A stretch of DNA of 64,000 nucleotides from NCBI GenBank assembly GCA_900618425.1, contig UZAN01039375.1:41113-105112 (forward strand). Reading direction: 5' to 3'. Below the pieces are notes generated by a model. It searched no databases, had not been told where the DNA came from, and worked only from the letters and a program-made list of their open reading frames with translations. The position numbers were made by a program, and so were the translations under genes. The stretch is from Echinostoma caproni. Lineage: Eukaryota > Platyhelminthes > Trematoda > Plagiorchiida > Echinostomatidae. This document shows positions 1 through 15,000 of the stretch, in pieces; within the stretch, counting starts at the first letter, position 1, and every line of letters begins with the position of its first letter.

Positions 1-3
1 ATT
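1..3 (-). CDS. First three bases of a further micro-exon, cut by the window edge
   Basis: On the minus strand a long pyrimidine-rich tract ends in ctcgcatttccag at position 4 and is followed by AAT. After LAHE the alternation predicts a class B exon, and most class B exons start AAT or AGT. The rest, including its donor, lies outside the window. Confidence 0.45.
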
Positions 4-3000
4 CTGGAAATGCGAGCATAAAGATGGAGAGAGAATGATAGAAGCCAGTAATCAACCGTTTTGCGTCTCTGACCTTCGGTTCTTTGGGATTTCGGTTCAT
101 TTTAGATAAAGGTAGTAACAGTGGTTCAGTTATTTATTAGATCAAAATTTGAAGGCGTAAAATGATAGCATGCATGCTGAAAACTGAGATCGGTTCGTTG
201 ATAAGTCCTTCAGTGCTCCCAATCGACACGAGACAACATATTTCAAACTGCAGAACGCAAGATATAAGAAACACATTTTTGTCTAAACTCGCGATCATCT
301 TTCTGTCAACAGTTGAGGTCCTTGTGTATTTTCGGCTATTATTGAGCACCAACTGCAAATAAGATGCTTTACGGCAGACGCAACCTGGTCATTTACACGT
401 TCTTCATTCTGACGGTCACATTAGGCTAGGTATGGATGGAAACTAACATTCTTTCGAGACGCTACGGATAAAAAACGGTTTAATTCACTGTTACAGTGTA
501 TTAGCTCCGCAGCACACAAGAGTATTAAATCTAGTCAACTGACTTCTTCCACGTGCATATTTAAGTACCCGCCGTGCTAAAATAGAGTTAAGTACCTGTC
601 GTCACAGCGCCATTTAAGAGGCCTAAAAAATAGAACGACATTATAATATCTATCTAGCAGTATCTAGCAGTTGACTATTGTAACGCTGGTCAGTAGACAG
701 CCTAAATGAAGTCCACTGTTGGGACACCTGACTGCTGTGTGCATGCAGGTTATTTCTCAGCTATAGACACCTTCCAACTCGGCAAACCTTGCTGGAGGAA
801 GAGCAAGGTAACGTAGTTCAGGTGAAGTCACCGAGGGATATATCAGAGTCTAATCGATACCTGCGGGGAGAAAATCTGAGATGACGTTAGAACAACGACA
901 TTTCCAAAACCTGTGGAACTGCCGTATAGTGATTCAGACCTCTTTTCACTAACATTTTACGGCGAAGGTACCCATTTTTTGAGAAAATGCAGGAACTATT
1001 CATAAATAGTGTAGAGTATATGGATCATGTGAATGTTATATTTCAGTGCATAAAATTTTATTACCAACAGAATGTCAAATTTATGGCACCAAAATAAATG
1101 AACTTGATTTAAGTTTTTAAGTTTTAGAGCATCAGACCTGGATTATGAAGCTGTGGAATATACTCCAGAAAGGTTTCATCATTGTGTTGGAATGTTTTAA
1201 TTGTATAATCAACTCGTACGCTATTGCATTTCATCCAAGTGATCCCATATCATTAACCCGACGAACCCACACACTTCCTTTAACCGATGCTTTTTCCAGA
1301 AAGCTCCAATTTCTGTTATATAAACGCTGGTCTGACGGTACACAAGTAGACGTTGTCCAATTGTTAAAAGTCCTCAAAGAAGGCAAGGGCGGAGGATGAT
1401 CAGGGTGTTTAAATTGTCATTCGTGTAACAAAATATCTCATTTGAAACAAGTTTTCTGAATTCCCGCACATACATAAGCTATGTAATGAAACGATCCACT
1501 GTCAAATGCGCATTCTTGTGTTCACCGTAACAAATATCAACAGTTTACTCCAACAGGTCTTGTTCATTTTTGGTCGTTGAAAGAAACTGCTGATCACACC
1601 TTTTGAGTACTACTCACAAGTGAGTAGTATCTCACAACACTACAATGTCAATGCACGATAGGTTACTCAGTGGTCTCGGCAGATAGTAGTTCCCGAAGTG
1701 ACCCATTGCTTAATTATCGGACAAAAATTTGCTGATGATCGGTTCTCCACTATTTGGAAATAGTCCTTTTACAATGTTCTGTCACACATTCCGGACATCG
1801 AGACAATTGACAGCTGCCTTCCGCGACCCTATTCGTGTTTGACACCAACACCTACAATAAACTTCATAACAGCTCCATGCAGGGTTGTCAGCAAACATAC
1901 CACTAAAGATGAAACGTAGTGGAAGTAAGTGTATACCACAGTATAGCACTCTTCTAGGAGAAGTTCGCCATTGCAGCAACCCGAAAAGCAACTTGGACTT
2001 CTCCAAAAATGTGCCCACGAGAATGAAAATAGGCTTTTTACAGTTCCCACATCGAAATGTACATTGATCAATGAAATCATATAACTCCCGCATGTCCGCT
2101 ACTTGTCCGCAACCACAACTACGTTCCTTTCGTATCAATCCTCTGTCCTGATTGTACTACACACAAGCTGCACCTTCAACTTGGTGCACCGCATTATGGA
2201 ATCGGTTAACGTGCTCTCAAGGCCATAATTTGAAACGAAAATGTCTAAAGGTTACTTTCCTACATGAGTTACATGTTGCATCCAAATGTACATTAATTAT
2301 TTATAAATTATTAGTTTTGTAAAATCAGTATGTGTCACAAGAATGCAAATTGCCGAATATTTCAGTGTGGTGGTGGACTGTTATTCCTTGCCCATTTTAT
2401 ATTGGTGGTGGTGTGTGAGATTTCAAACGAAGCCACTGATCTATCCCCAGAGGTCATGTGTTATTTTGTTTGATAGATGATAAAGTGGGAGGATCCTTCA
2501 AAATGACCAATGACATGAGATATTATTGTCTGGGAATGCAGCCGATTACACCGAATAAAGTCAAAGTGCCACTTGATGGTTCCAGGAGAGGGGTTGGACA
2601 TTGTCAATGTTCTATTGTTAACGCAAATTAACTCCCCGTAGAGATTTGAGGTATCGATTAGCTGTGGATGATCTTGTTGGAATGAAATTATCTTACCATT
2701 TTCAATGTACATTTTTGAGGGTAATAGTGTGCCCATAGATGAAAAATAAGGTCCGTGTATAGCACCAAAATACCTGCGACCACGTTAGACTTCATCCAAA
2801 CTGATTACTGACAAGCATTGAAGTAGTCCATTGCTGAAGGAGGTTATAAGAATGTAATTCTGTCTTAGGTTTTTCATGATACATGTAATTTGTCAGATTC
2901 CGAGGTATGTTAGTGTGGTGTGAACTACTCCTCCTTTGGATATGCATGCGGTCACCTCCTTCACTGTGCGGCCATCATTCATCAAAAAGCTGCTTCGGTA

Positions 3001-6000
3001 GAAAAAGCAACTAACACCACATCACGTCGGGTTTCAAATTAGTGACTGTTGATACCCAGTCATGTGATCTTAGTTTACCGTTTCAAAAATGCGAAGACAA
3101 TGCCGAACAAACAAAACGAAAATGACGAATCTGTTGAGGCTGGATGATGCATGCCCTAAACTTTCACCAGCACCTTCTGAAGGTCTTTCTTCGGCTGCAA
3201 CACGATTACAAATGCCAAATGTAGCAGTGTTCAGTATCTCATTCATATTAACTGAGACCTGGAAAACTACCAATAATTTGTCATCCTACTTTTCTTTGAC
3301 CGTTTTCCCGATAATAACATCCCTCCCTCAGAGCTTGTATCTGGATGACTACTGAACACGTAATATATTGTGAAGACACATCCTACTGGCCATTTGCTCA
3401 TTGAGCGATACATGCAATTGTCTTTTGAACTCTCCAACAACTGACTTTGTGTTCTGTTTTCTGTCACTCGCAGTGGTGGCAATCTCGTGATTTTTTGTTT
3501 ATCGGCGCAAACTTGATAAGATAACAAGCCAATCGATGAAACACCACAACATGCGTTTCTTGATGACTTACACTTGCATGAAAAATCGACCACAAAACCA
3601 ACTTAAAAGTATTTATCAATCTTTTAAAAAACGGAAAGTCGTACGTCGTTAGATTTTGATTTCTATGACTTACTTTCGTGTGCCAATTCTATAAAACAGA
3701 AGTGACTAAATTGTGAAAATGGTTGGGACACAAATCAGGTCGTTTCTGTACAAAATGAAACTGTATTCCTATTGAGTATCCCGATGTCGAATCACTGATA
3801 AGCGTCTGAATATCATACTGAGCGTTCATCACCCATCATTCCATTGATATTGTGATGGAAGGTGGTACAAATAGAGTCCCGGCTAGCGAACGAATTAACC
3901 AGATGCGCAGACGTACCAACTGGAAGCACTTCACGAGACAATATCGGCTACCACTCGAATCGAACGAATCGACAATTACAGTCCGATGGAGAATCCGCAT
4001 CTAGTCAGAAAGATATCCACCGAATACCACAATGTCGGAGCTGTCGATCGACGTATCTCGTGCTACGATCGTATCAAACCAGTCGGAAAGGCACGCGGAA
4101 GAAGAGGAAACGTACGTGCCAAGTGCGGACCCAAAACAACAGAAATGGTCCAACAGAATGAGGTACGAATCATCTTGCCGCGCGGTTGAGAACTGATTGT
4201 GTATAATCGAACGCATACACCGGTTGTTTTGGAATTGGATCAATAAACGTTTTGCTAGCCAACTCGCCTCTTCGTTACAATATGATCAGTTTATGTCATT
4301 ATAATTCAAAACAAAAATGAAATACGAAGTTAACTCACAATTATTTGTGAGTAGTGTTTTGGGGTAATTGATATTGATCGATTGATTAACTGGAGCTGAC
4401 CATCCTTCAGAATTCACCTTCACCCATAAGCTGGTTGGCACAGTGGTAACCCACACGACTTCCATGTGATGGGTCCGGAGTTGAAAAACTCGGACGGAAC
4501 GTTGGATACTCATCAGTGATGAGTTCTAATTAGAATAAAACTCGAGTCTATTGCTTCCGAGGGTATGGTTGTCTGGAAGAGCTGAGGAATGTACGTGAAG
4601 GTGTGAATTCCGAAGAATGACCACTTCTCATTATTCAGTCAAAATGAAATTCTTTTTTATGGATTCAAAAACGTGTTCTATGGTTACTGTGATGAGAGTC
4701 AAACAGTATGCGTTTACTTTGTGCCAATCATTATTTATTGTTTATCGTTAGGTGCTACAATGCAGACACGAATTCAAATCGCATCTTGGTGCTTGAACAC
4801 GGAGAACCTCTCTCGATTAGGAGATGTACAAGATATTCATAATTGTCTAATCAGTCCCACAATTTATAATTCCCCAAAACCTATCATCTTCTGTGTTGAT
4901 AAACGTATCCACAACGTGGGCAACTGAGTTGTTCTTGAATGGCCGGAAACAGATTTACCTGGGGTTTCTGCCGGAGGTGTTTGCTCAAGATCAACCGTTT
5001 ATCATTGTGCAATACAACCAAAAACCAAACCTGATATTTTGATGCATTTAGCCTCATGGCCTCGAGAAAATACAAACACATTTCACTTACTCTGTGTTTT
5101 TTCTACGAGCGGTAAATAAAGATTATTTTTCAAGTATATTGAAAACAATAAGACACGGGTTCAATTGACTACAAATGCAAACCTCAGCACAATGCATCCG
5201 ACATCAAACACACCGATTTGGTCAATCTTTCGAGCTACTCCGTCACTTGTGGCCGAATTCTATTAACACAGAGCGAACATGCGGTGGGATGCTCTTTTGT
5301 GGACTGAGAACTGTCTCATTTCCAATTTCCTGTTTGAAACCAGAACACGAGCTCAATGGACGTATCTCAGAAATATAAGGTAGGAGAAGCGGGGTGTCTG
5401 AAAACTGGGTCATTTTATCGTCTTCGGTGTTTTTTGAGGTGTTAGTCAACAATGATCAATCAGAATTGTCGGATCACCCGGTTGAATGTATCCAACGTCT
5501 GCCCAACCATCTGAGTTCAGAGGCTCCGCCAACTTGCAGCTTTTGACCCTTGGGATTTTCTCACAATGAGGCGTCGTTTACGTTCAAAGACAATCTGTAA
5601 AAGCCAGTCAAAATATCTGATCCTGGATGATTGTCACTTCCTTTCCATTTCCCTTGAATTGCATTTTTGAGTATAACAATCTTATTTCCTAGTGCGACTT
5701 TCTTTCTCGACGTTTTATTTGTCTTTGACTGGTTGATTGTATCCCAGAGATCTGATTGTGTCCATAGGTTAAAGTTTATATGAGGTGCATGCAAATAACC
5801 AGCCAGTGAGGTGCTTTATGTGTGGGATGTTTTCCACTAGGAATTCAGTCAGTTAACTTAAATCCGATAAAAAGATTGATCGTCGAAACAAATCAATACA
5901 AGTCAACATGTTCAACAGAATTGACTTTGTATTTGATCGAACTATCGTAAGTTTTGGTATAAGGCGGTACTCATTTGTGATAAAATGTTCCCGTTCCGTC

Positions 6001-9000
6001 AATTTTATTGGTTTATACTGTAAACTTGTAGGGTGATGCTTAGTTATTTATTAAGTATCGTCCATGTGAACGTGAAGTTAATATGAGTTAGTCTGTGAAA
6101 CCAGCTTGCTAGATTAGAATAATGGAGGATTGCATTCGTCTATGTTTTGAATTTCGTCCGGTGAGGAGCGAATGTGGCGTGAGCATACATTGTACAGTTG
6201 TTTCTATCTGGAACTGACACTCGTTTATTCAATACTTGTGTTTTAGATAAAACAATTTGCCTATAAATTTATGAGTTGAATAATCGATATTGTCATTTCG
6301 AATTTTTATCACTGCATCCGTCAGCCAACCAGCTGGTGGTCAGCGAGAAAGCGTATGCCCGCTAAACTGAAAGAAAGAATGGAAGCTACGCTTATGACTC
6401 AAAACTCATGAACTGCGCGATGCTCTTCTCGGGATGTGACCATGTTCCGCTTGCGTATATTCCAAAATAGGTCACACGGTTCAAATATTCCAAACGATGT
6501 GTAAAAGTGGTAGAATTAGCTCCATATAATTAGTAAACATATTTGGGGGTGGATCACTTACGCAGTTCATCCAGGTCTTTATTTCAAAGCAAGTTAACGT
6601 ACACGAAAGAGGTATTTGGAATTAACTTGAAAACGCAAACAAATTGCTGTTTGATGTATCGCACCTGGTGCTCACAACAATAGGTCGAGTTATCAACGGA
6701 TTATTCACTAAACCACACCGATGTTGAATGAGTAGGGGGTAAGTTTTACGACAGACTACTAATAGTCGATTAAATCAAAAATAATGGCAGAGGAGTGTTC
6801 ACCAAACAGAAGTTCTCATTCGGGAATAAGTGAGTGTGAAAACGTCCACTGGGTGAAGGAGGTGGTCTTTCAATAAACGAGGGGTTTGTAGGGGGGGGGT
6901 GAGTAATGTTGCACTAATGCTTAAGCCAATGTACATTATTTCTATGAATTTTCTTCGTTTTCAGAACATTCTCAAGCTCTATAGTTATTGATAAAACGCT
7001 TGTGAACGCGGTCGCGGAGACAGTTGCGTATCAACTGTTGTCCGGATGTTGAATATATATATATATATATATGTCGCACAAATTATTCATTCTGTTTAAC
7101 TTTTCCCAATAACTCAATCGTTGATTCCGTGGTCCAAATTCTGCCTTTTCGGGTTTGGTATTATCGATGAGAGTATAAACATACTATCAAATAATGTATT
7201 TATTGATTAGACCTGTTTTGGAAAATCTCTAGTGTACGTAATTTTCAGAATAAGGCTTCTGAATTGATCACCATAACGCAAAAACTCATTGAAACCAGCG
7301 CATGCTGTGATGAAGGGATATTTTAAATGGTAGAAAGAGCAATTTCAAAAAATAACACCGGGCAGTATCGGCGCGGTTGCTAAAGATCAACTGTTGGCTA
7401 TGAACATGACAAACAGTTTGGAAACTCACTCTCGATTTGCTCTAAGAAATCAATTTTTGCATTTGGTATCAATTTAGCATCTCACATATTATTCGTATTT
7501 ATCGTAACAACAATAACAACAACAAAAACGACAGCAATAGCTACTATCGTCGACATTTCATTTGTTTCATTTGAAACGGTCTGGAACAATTTGTCAATTT
7601 TTGCCAATTAAAACAATGCCTTGGTGAATAACCTGTTTGCTCCATTCCGGCTCAAGGTCACACTAGTCATGCTACAGTGTACCACACCAAATCCCGTGGT
7701 CGCTGTTGTGACGAACTATCGCAATTGGGATCCTATGCTAGCCAACATTTTCATGCTGAAAAATTTGCGGTGCACACACTGCTGCCCGTAAACACACTGT
7801 TTTGATGGAGCATGCTTGTTCCCTTGATGTCATCACTTGCTTTTTCACGCTAGAACAACCCACCTAGGTTGTTCAAAATAGTGCTTTGTATCACCGTTCC
7901 ATTTGTATGAAAACTGGGCTTTTGGTGTTTTTGCTGTCTACGTTTCCCCCCTCTGCGTTTTGCATTAGTTTAGGACATGTCAGCTCACACACCCGTACTG
8001 CTCACCCAGACACCCTGTTTACACGTTTTTAATTTAACTTTGCTCTAAAATCGGCCCAATTAGGAGTTTACTTACATTGCTGATTTTAATACTCTGCACG
8101 AATGGTGCATATATATCTCGTGGTGACCGATTAGGACTACGGCGACCAAACTGACAGTCTGGCTCTGCACGACTATCGGCTTTCACCATTAAACTAACAG
8201 GTATACACTGGTGTGTTATCAAAGTATTTCTGATTTATCTCATTTTACGAAATGTTGGTGTGCGGTTTATGAGTTGTAATTAACATGAGTATATAAATCG
8301 CAATAGTAAAACTTACTGTTGTATTCAGTTACTACAAAAGAAAGTATATAATAGTTTTTATGATTATATGGAGGGATTTTTTTAAAGTTTTCGTAAATTA
8401 TCTCATTTAAGATTCTTAGAATAACGAAATTACAAAATTCTGTGAGGTTACTCCCAGGTATGATTATCCTACGTGTATATGTTTATTCGGCCCCGTAGGT
8501 GTCTAGGCAGCTTCCACCAAAATGACCAATAGAACACAAGTTCAGGTAGGACGGAACACCAGTTAAGGAGATACGTACCAAAGTTTTACAACGGCGATCC
8601 ATCTTTTGTGACATTTTTCGGAGTACCGCGACCAGAAAACCACGCCAGCTGATTGTTTGATACGTTCGGAGTCAGCTGTCTTTTTTAACATATTAGTTAA
8701 TTCCTGTGGTTTCTCCAACACAGTATGTCCAGTTATCCTTGCCTCCTTCGTCTTCGTCTCGGGAAATTCGATAACTGATCACACACGGGGCCAGGTTCGC
8801 TAATCCAGGAATATTTCGAATACTCCTGTTCTGCCGAATAAAAATTATTTCAGTTCATTTGCCTTTATCTGTATCATTCATGTACATTAGTTTGACTACT
8901 GCTTAACTAATCTACTGGGCTTGATTTGTTTAAAACAGTCATTGGCGCTTTTGGAAATGAACACCTGAAAGTGCATTGGAGTTTGATTGATGAACCTTTG

Positions 9001-12000
9001 GGACTAAACAATTTAGGGCTGCACATAGATCACTTATCATCAATCGATGTAATTTGATGTTAATTGGTGGAATACCCAGGTTTGGGTTCTTGAAAGGTCT
9101 GATCTGAACGATACATTTCTGTGGGATAGCTGTTTGTTTCATCGACCACATTGTTGGTACTAGGAGCTGAAAATAACACTCATCAATCCATGGAGTATAT
9201 ATTTCATATAATTTGAACAGAAATGCGTTTGTAATGGTATCACTCGCAAGTTGTACTTCGTGCATTATCGTTCTGTTAACATTCACTCGATTTTCGGTTG
9301 CGCTACTTCCGGCTCAAATAATTTTTCATGAAAGCAAATCCTCGATAAGCATTGGAGTTGGCAATGGCAACATCGTGATAACAGCGCATAAAAGTCATGT
9401 AGACAAAGGAAAACAAAGTTTGCGACAATCAGAAACGTACATGCAGCCTCCTCTGCAACAGTGTAATGTTTCCCAGAGATATCATTAAGGGCACTGCAAA
9501 ATGAAACTGACATACATGCGCATACATTGAGAAGATATATGGACTGAAATCCTTGGCTTTTACGTTCAGTCCTCCCTAGCCCTCGAGCGGTTGGGTCTGA
9601 GGGTTCAACAGGATGGCGCCACGAACATAGCGGTTTCAGATGACCATAAAGAATCCGCGTAACTTAACGTGAATTCATTCTAACTTCACATGAGTCTAAC
9701 CAAGCGCATTCTACTAGGAACCCCACAAAGTAAATGGCATACCAGTCAGTGAGCTATTGATCGAGGTCTATCAAAACTTTGTCCAGTCAGAATGGAATGA
9801 TGCTGCTATAACCAAACAAAAGTACTTTTTTAGTGAACTGCCGAACCAGGTTGATGTTTTCAGTGGGTGACTGTTTGTCACCCCGCCCCACAGGGGAACG
9901 TTACATTCTTGACCGTTGGTCGAGTGAACATTAGACAGAAATAGACAGACCTGGTGGCAATGGACCTCGGTCGACCGAGTAAGCAAGGAGTAATCAATAA
10001 AACGTACGCAGCCAAGCTGCAGACTCTAAATCATTTTATGTATCTGCCACCGAACTGTAGAACTCCCGATTCTGCTGCCCCAGTCTGTGTGTACTGTTTC
10101 CCTTGCTCCTGTGGAGCAGATTTTGTTGGCCACAAGACTAGGAGTTTGTCCGAAAGTATCCGTGGTCATCACACTACGTGGTTGAGAAGTGGAATAGTAA
10201 GGTCAATCACAAGTGGCGTTGTGTCGCACCTTGTTGATAATAATCACATTGTGAAAGTGACCGAAGCGTTCCGAACTCTGTACAGAGTGAGAAAGGGATG
10301 ATCTATACATATGCACTTCCGTATCATAGCTACAGCAGAGAGAGTCAACATCCGTCTCCACAATCTCCCTGCGTGTGCTCAAAAACAATTTTTGCAAGCG
10401 TTCCAGTTCTGATGACCAGATTGCCGACAAGAGACACGTCATGTATCATCCGAACAAATTTTAATTGACTGCTAACAAATCCAGGCCACTCACAATTGTT
10501 TCAAACCGTTCAACATTTGAATTACACTCTCTTCTTTCGTAAAGCCCTTTGTGTAATTGGTCATACACACTGTGTTGTAATGGCATGAATAAGCGGCACT
10601 GAACACGAGCTTGTTCGCCAATTTTGGATTCTCATTGTGCGAAGCAAACTACGTCAAGATGGATCGATGACTCGATCACTATGTTTAGGCGTGAATAATT
10701 CATTCTACGAGTGGGATCAGTCTAGGCTATTAATAGCCTAATGAGTAAATTCTATTGACTCCGAGGTTCCGGCGAAAAACACGGCTTTGTTGAAACAACG
10801 TTCGACTGCCTACATATTTCTGGCACTGAAGGGCACATCACTGGGATAGTATACTGTAAGAATTATTTAACATTGTTTTACCTGAAGAGCAAAATCAAAT
10901 TCGAACTCTTTCATTAGCTTATATGGTAATCGAGTTAAGGTGCTACGGAACAGGTGGTTCTAGTTGTAAACAGTTATCTATGCCTGAATTCTATAATCTC
11001 AGAAACATCCATTCTCCTGCTGAAAATTGGCTGCACAGTGAATGTTTTTGAACACCGAAGAGGTGGTGTGCAACTAGCTGATGCATAAATACGGTATTTC
11101 GACCTGGAGAGTTATGAGCGTGTGAGAACAGAACATTTGTAACGAATAAAATCTCACTTATATATCATGGACAACAATTTGTTCAGAGAAACTTACTCTG
11201 CTTCTTCATTTCTGTATACAACGAAGCATGGAATGATATGGATATGCTTTACTACTCATCGGTAACATAACAAAAACTGAGGAGATTATCAGATAATTTA
11301 TCGCCACAATTTCCAACTATCAACGACCAATCGTCACAGTACCACTACTCACGTTGAATGTATTCTGAAAACAAAGCACAGCAAGGAGTAAAGTTAGTAC
11401 CTGCTCATGTTTACTCATGTTTACAAGAAAGAACTGAGACGTTTGACTAATGAAGCGCTTTCATATTCTTATGAAAATTAACACACGAAAGTGCTCTAAA
11501 CTGTTAGGCCCGATGCGTGTTCTTACCTTGCAATGCAAAAGGTATATCTGCATATTTTTCAAGCATGTGTGTAATGATAGAATATGTTCCTTTGTACTGA
11601 TCACTCATCGAAATAGTCCTTTGCTGAGCATTTTTCTTAACGGAATTGATTGAACCACTCCCTCTGATGGTTATGAGGGATGCAATACGGAGTAGGGGCG
11701 AATAGGAGCAGAGAATGTTGATTATAATACTTGAAATCAAGAACCACCAGGAAGGGGGATTTTGTCAATGTTATCAATGAGGTGGGGTCAGTAATCGATT
11801 GTATTCCCAATTTCATTAAGTAACACACGAACTTACTGTCGTATTCGGATTCTGTAAAGGAGAGAAAGGAAAGCGACGTGAGACAAGATGAGCGTCCATT
11901 GTGTTTATCATCCCATGAAAGTTTTACAAAGCCTCCAAGATCAGTGAATTCAGATTGAAAGGGATAACATGAAAAAGGTTTTGAAACCCTGACAACGACG

Positions 12001-15000
12001 GGTTACTGGAGTGTTATTCAATGCAAATGCATCAATCATGTCCATCATTGTGAATCCTTTCGTGTATGTGTGTGTCTACGCATGCATCACGGCCTCCATT
12101 CATGCCTTTTAGCCTTGGTACTAATTTATGGACATATTAGCACAAAGTTACTAACCCAACGCAAAGATTTTTTAAAATTCGCATTTAACTCACAGTTACT
12201 CGTGAGTAGTTTTGTGACATAATTGATATTGATCGATTAGAATTGACCAGTCTTCACCTTCGATCAGAAGATAGATGGCGAAAAATAATCCATATCAAGG
12301 TGGCAAAAACCCTGCAGGAAGGTGAAGCCTTAACCGACTATCGAGTTCATACATCTGTCAGGAATAGGAGCATACTTCGCTTGCGAGAATTTCAATGCGA
12401 TCGATTTATTTTTCGAGCACTCTCAGGCCATAACATTTCGTACACATTATTTGAACTGAGCTAGTGTTTTTGTTTGACATTACAAATACTAGTTCAATAG
12501 CTCGTATTCCCTAGAACGCCCTTGCCTTTTGAACGTCTATGGACGTCACATCAGGCTATATGTAATGCGGTAGCAAAACTATGGTATATCTCAATTTCTG
12601 AGAATTTTACCACCGAAGTTCATTGTTATAAAGCTTATTTCATGAGTGCGGTTCCAGTGAACGGCAGACCATATAAATCATAAGGATCACAACTTAATTG
12701 GGAAATACTATGAAATTTTACACAGCAAACATATTACGGAACTTCCAGAATGCAAGGTTACTTCAAGTGACAGAGACCTTTTCTTAGGCAGCCCATGAAA
12801 CATCGCAAACATCAGGTATTGTACACGATTGTTCTTTTTTGCGTTTAAAACCTTGAAAACACGTTATTTTGGCCATAAACGTTACTCGTGAATGAAGCAC
12901 AGTCATGTGTTCCATGAATTCGCATTCGAATTACCCTGTCCACGTTTCCTTCATGTTCATCAGTGTAATTTCCATTCGAATCAACCTACATATTGATGCG
13001 CTTGTCACCAAAAACGTCTGCTCCAACACAAGCGCGCATACAAAGCACCTTCTTATGTATATCGATTAACCTGCAGCATATGGTGTTATATGTGTCATAT
13101 GGTGGTTACTTGTGAATAGCAGAAAGAAGTATTTTCCTGCGGAATTTTGGATTCTGATGGGCATTGGACGTGTTGAAAAACAGGCGGTTTGTTTTCAGGG
13201 TTTAACGCACACCATTGTTGTAGAACCAAGGGATTGATTTGCTCTTCCGACTGGTTGAAGAACAATTAGTTTCTCTCTCCCTCTCTCTTTTTATACATCT
13301 CTCTATTTACATATATACGTGATTTGAGATAGGGATGCAGAATGGGATCATTTTTCTAACCCCGAGTCACAATAAATCGATTCCCAGTAGTCCATCAGCT
13401 CTTGGTTGTTAACTTTCGATTTCAAACTTCCATCGGTCTTTTAAACCGTTACAGATGTCAGCATCTGGTTTTCAAGTTATCTGAGAACAATTCCGGTGGA
13501 GGAGCGGGCCGGCTGGGGCCGGACAGTGTTAGCAACTCAACATTTCCTGAGTTAGATATCATAGGATTGAGGAAATGATTGCCTAGAAAGTTACTGTCCA
13601 TATTTCACAAACTTTCTAAAAATCCCTCGTTCACGTTTATTTGTAACAATGAACAAAGGAAACTGAATCTATCAATTCAATTTTGATCACCGAGCATTTT
13701 GGATCATATGTCATAACTCTGGTGCTTTGCGAGACACAGGATGAGAGAATTTAAGCGAATAGGTTGTAGTCACTATATTTATTCCTTTATTTAAGCTAGA
13801 AAAGTTTCATTAATGAGCGGCCGAAAAGAGATAACATAATTAGGATACGTATATTCACCAGAATAAAAACCCTCAAGAAACAACAATCATTTATCGAGAA
13901 AAATAAACTTCCACGCTGTTTTTTATGTAATATGATTCATTTCGGAGGTGCAACTTTTAAACTGCTACAAACTTTATCAAAGCATTCAAGGTGGCACAAA
14001 TTCAAACGGCGACAGAAGAGAAATACGAAAATATCAGTGGGAGAAAAGGTTCGGAATACGCACTCTTCATCCATAGCCATGAATACACACTTACGATCTT
14101 GGCAAATGAGTTTGATGTTGAGCAAGTTCGATGAATACCCCTTCACTTTTCGTGGGACAATGTTTTACAAATAGTTGACGGTAAAAATCATTGAAAGTTC
14201 TTACGTTTCTCGGATTCTGAGTGACAATAAATGTAACAACATTTAGGACTGCCAGCCACATTTGCATTGGAAAGTGAAAGAATTAGATCAATAGCGAACA
14301 TTCAGTCTGCAAGTCAATATTCGGCGGGCAGATGGGGGGAGGTGGTCAGAGTGAATCGGATGATAATTATTCACACTAACAAAATTGGCGAGGAGAGATG
14401 AAGGCGTACTAGGGTGATCACATATTCGTATCATGCACCTGTTACGGCGTCCGTGTATCAAATGCATCTTGTTCCAAACACTCCACGTACAGATAAGCGT
14501 TAGGCCAGAATAATTCACAGTGGATTTCACTCGAACACTTCGTTTTCAAAAACGATCGAATTTCCGTAACCTCAAACCCAGTTCGTGAGTACAGAATTAA
14601 ACGACTAAAGTACAAACCCCTATTCCGGACCTGGATGGATCGGAAGGAGGGCCATTTAGTGTTAGAAATATGTACAACATCATGTAAACACAACTAATTT
14701 AGCATTCATCTTTTACGGCCTCCCGCCTCGAAAATTCATTCACGTCCCCTGTTACGGTTTTCGCAGACACAAACTGACAACTTTAACTCTATTGTCAAAT
14801 ACTAGCATTATGTAAACATCTTCCCTTAGACTAGGACGTTTGCTTGTTAATCAGCGTCTATTATGAGCGGTAGTATGATAAAATCTGTGCAATAGGACGG
14901 AAACAACGTCAACAAAATGGTTCACGTGCTGGTTGCCGCGAAGAGAATTCCTCGAGTGCATAGTTGTGATGTAACATTCACTCACTTTGATTGTCCAAAT

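Larger units (their letters stand above)
6577..8316. other. Intronic stretch with microsatellites
   Basis: It contains micro-exon 7440-7451 and the AT and AAC runs near 7053 and 7506. I recognise nothing else. Confidence 0.4.

Noticed and set aside
8059..8076. 18-nt candidate with donor gtaagtaa
   Set aside because: It contains an in-phase TAA, and no exon is missing between TEYN and QIE.
11527..11547. 21-nt candidate exon (IPFALQ), donor gtaaga, acceptor atatgcag, minus strand
   Set aside because: Good sites and open in phase, but it would sit between SEYD and YIQ, which are already consecutive in the pattern, and it encodes Pro, absent elsewhere. Possibly an alternative exon.
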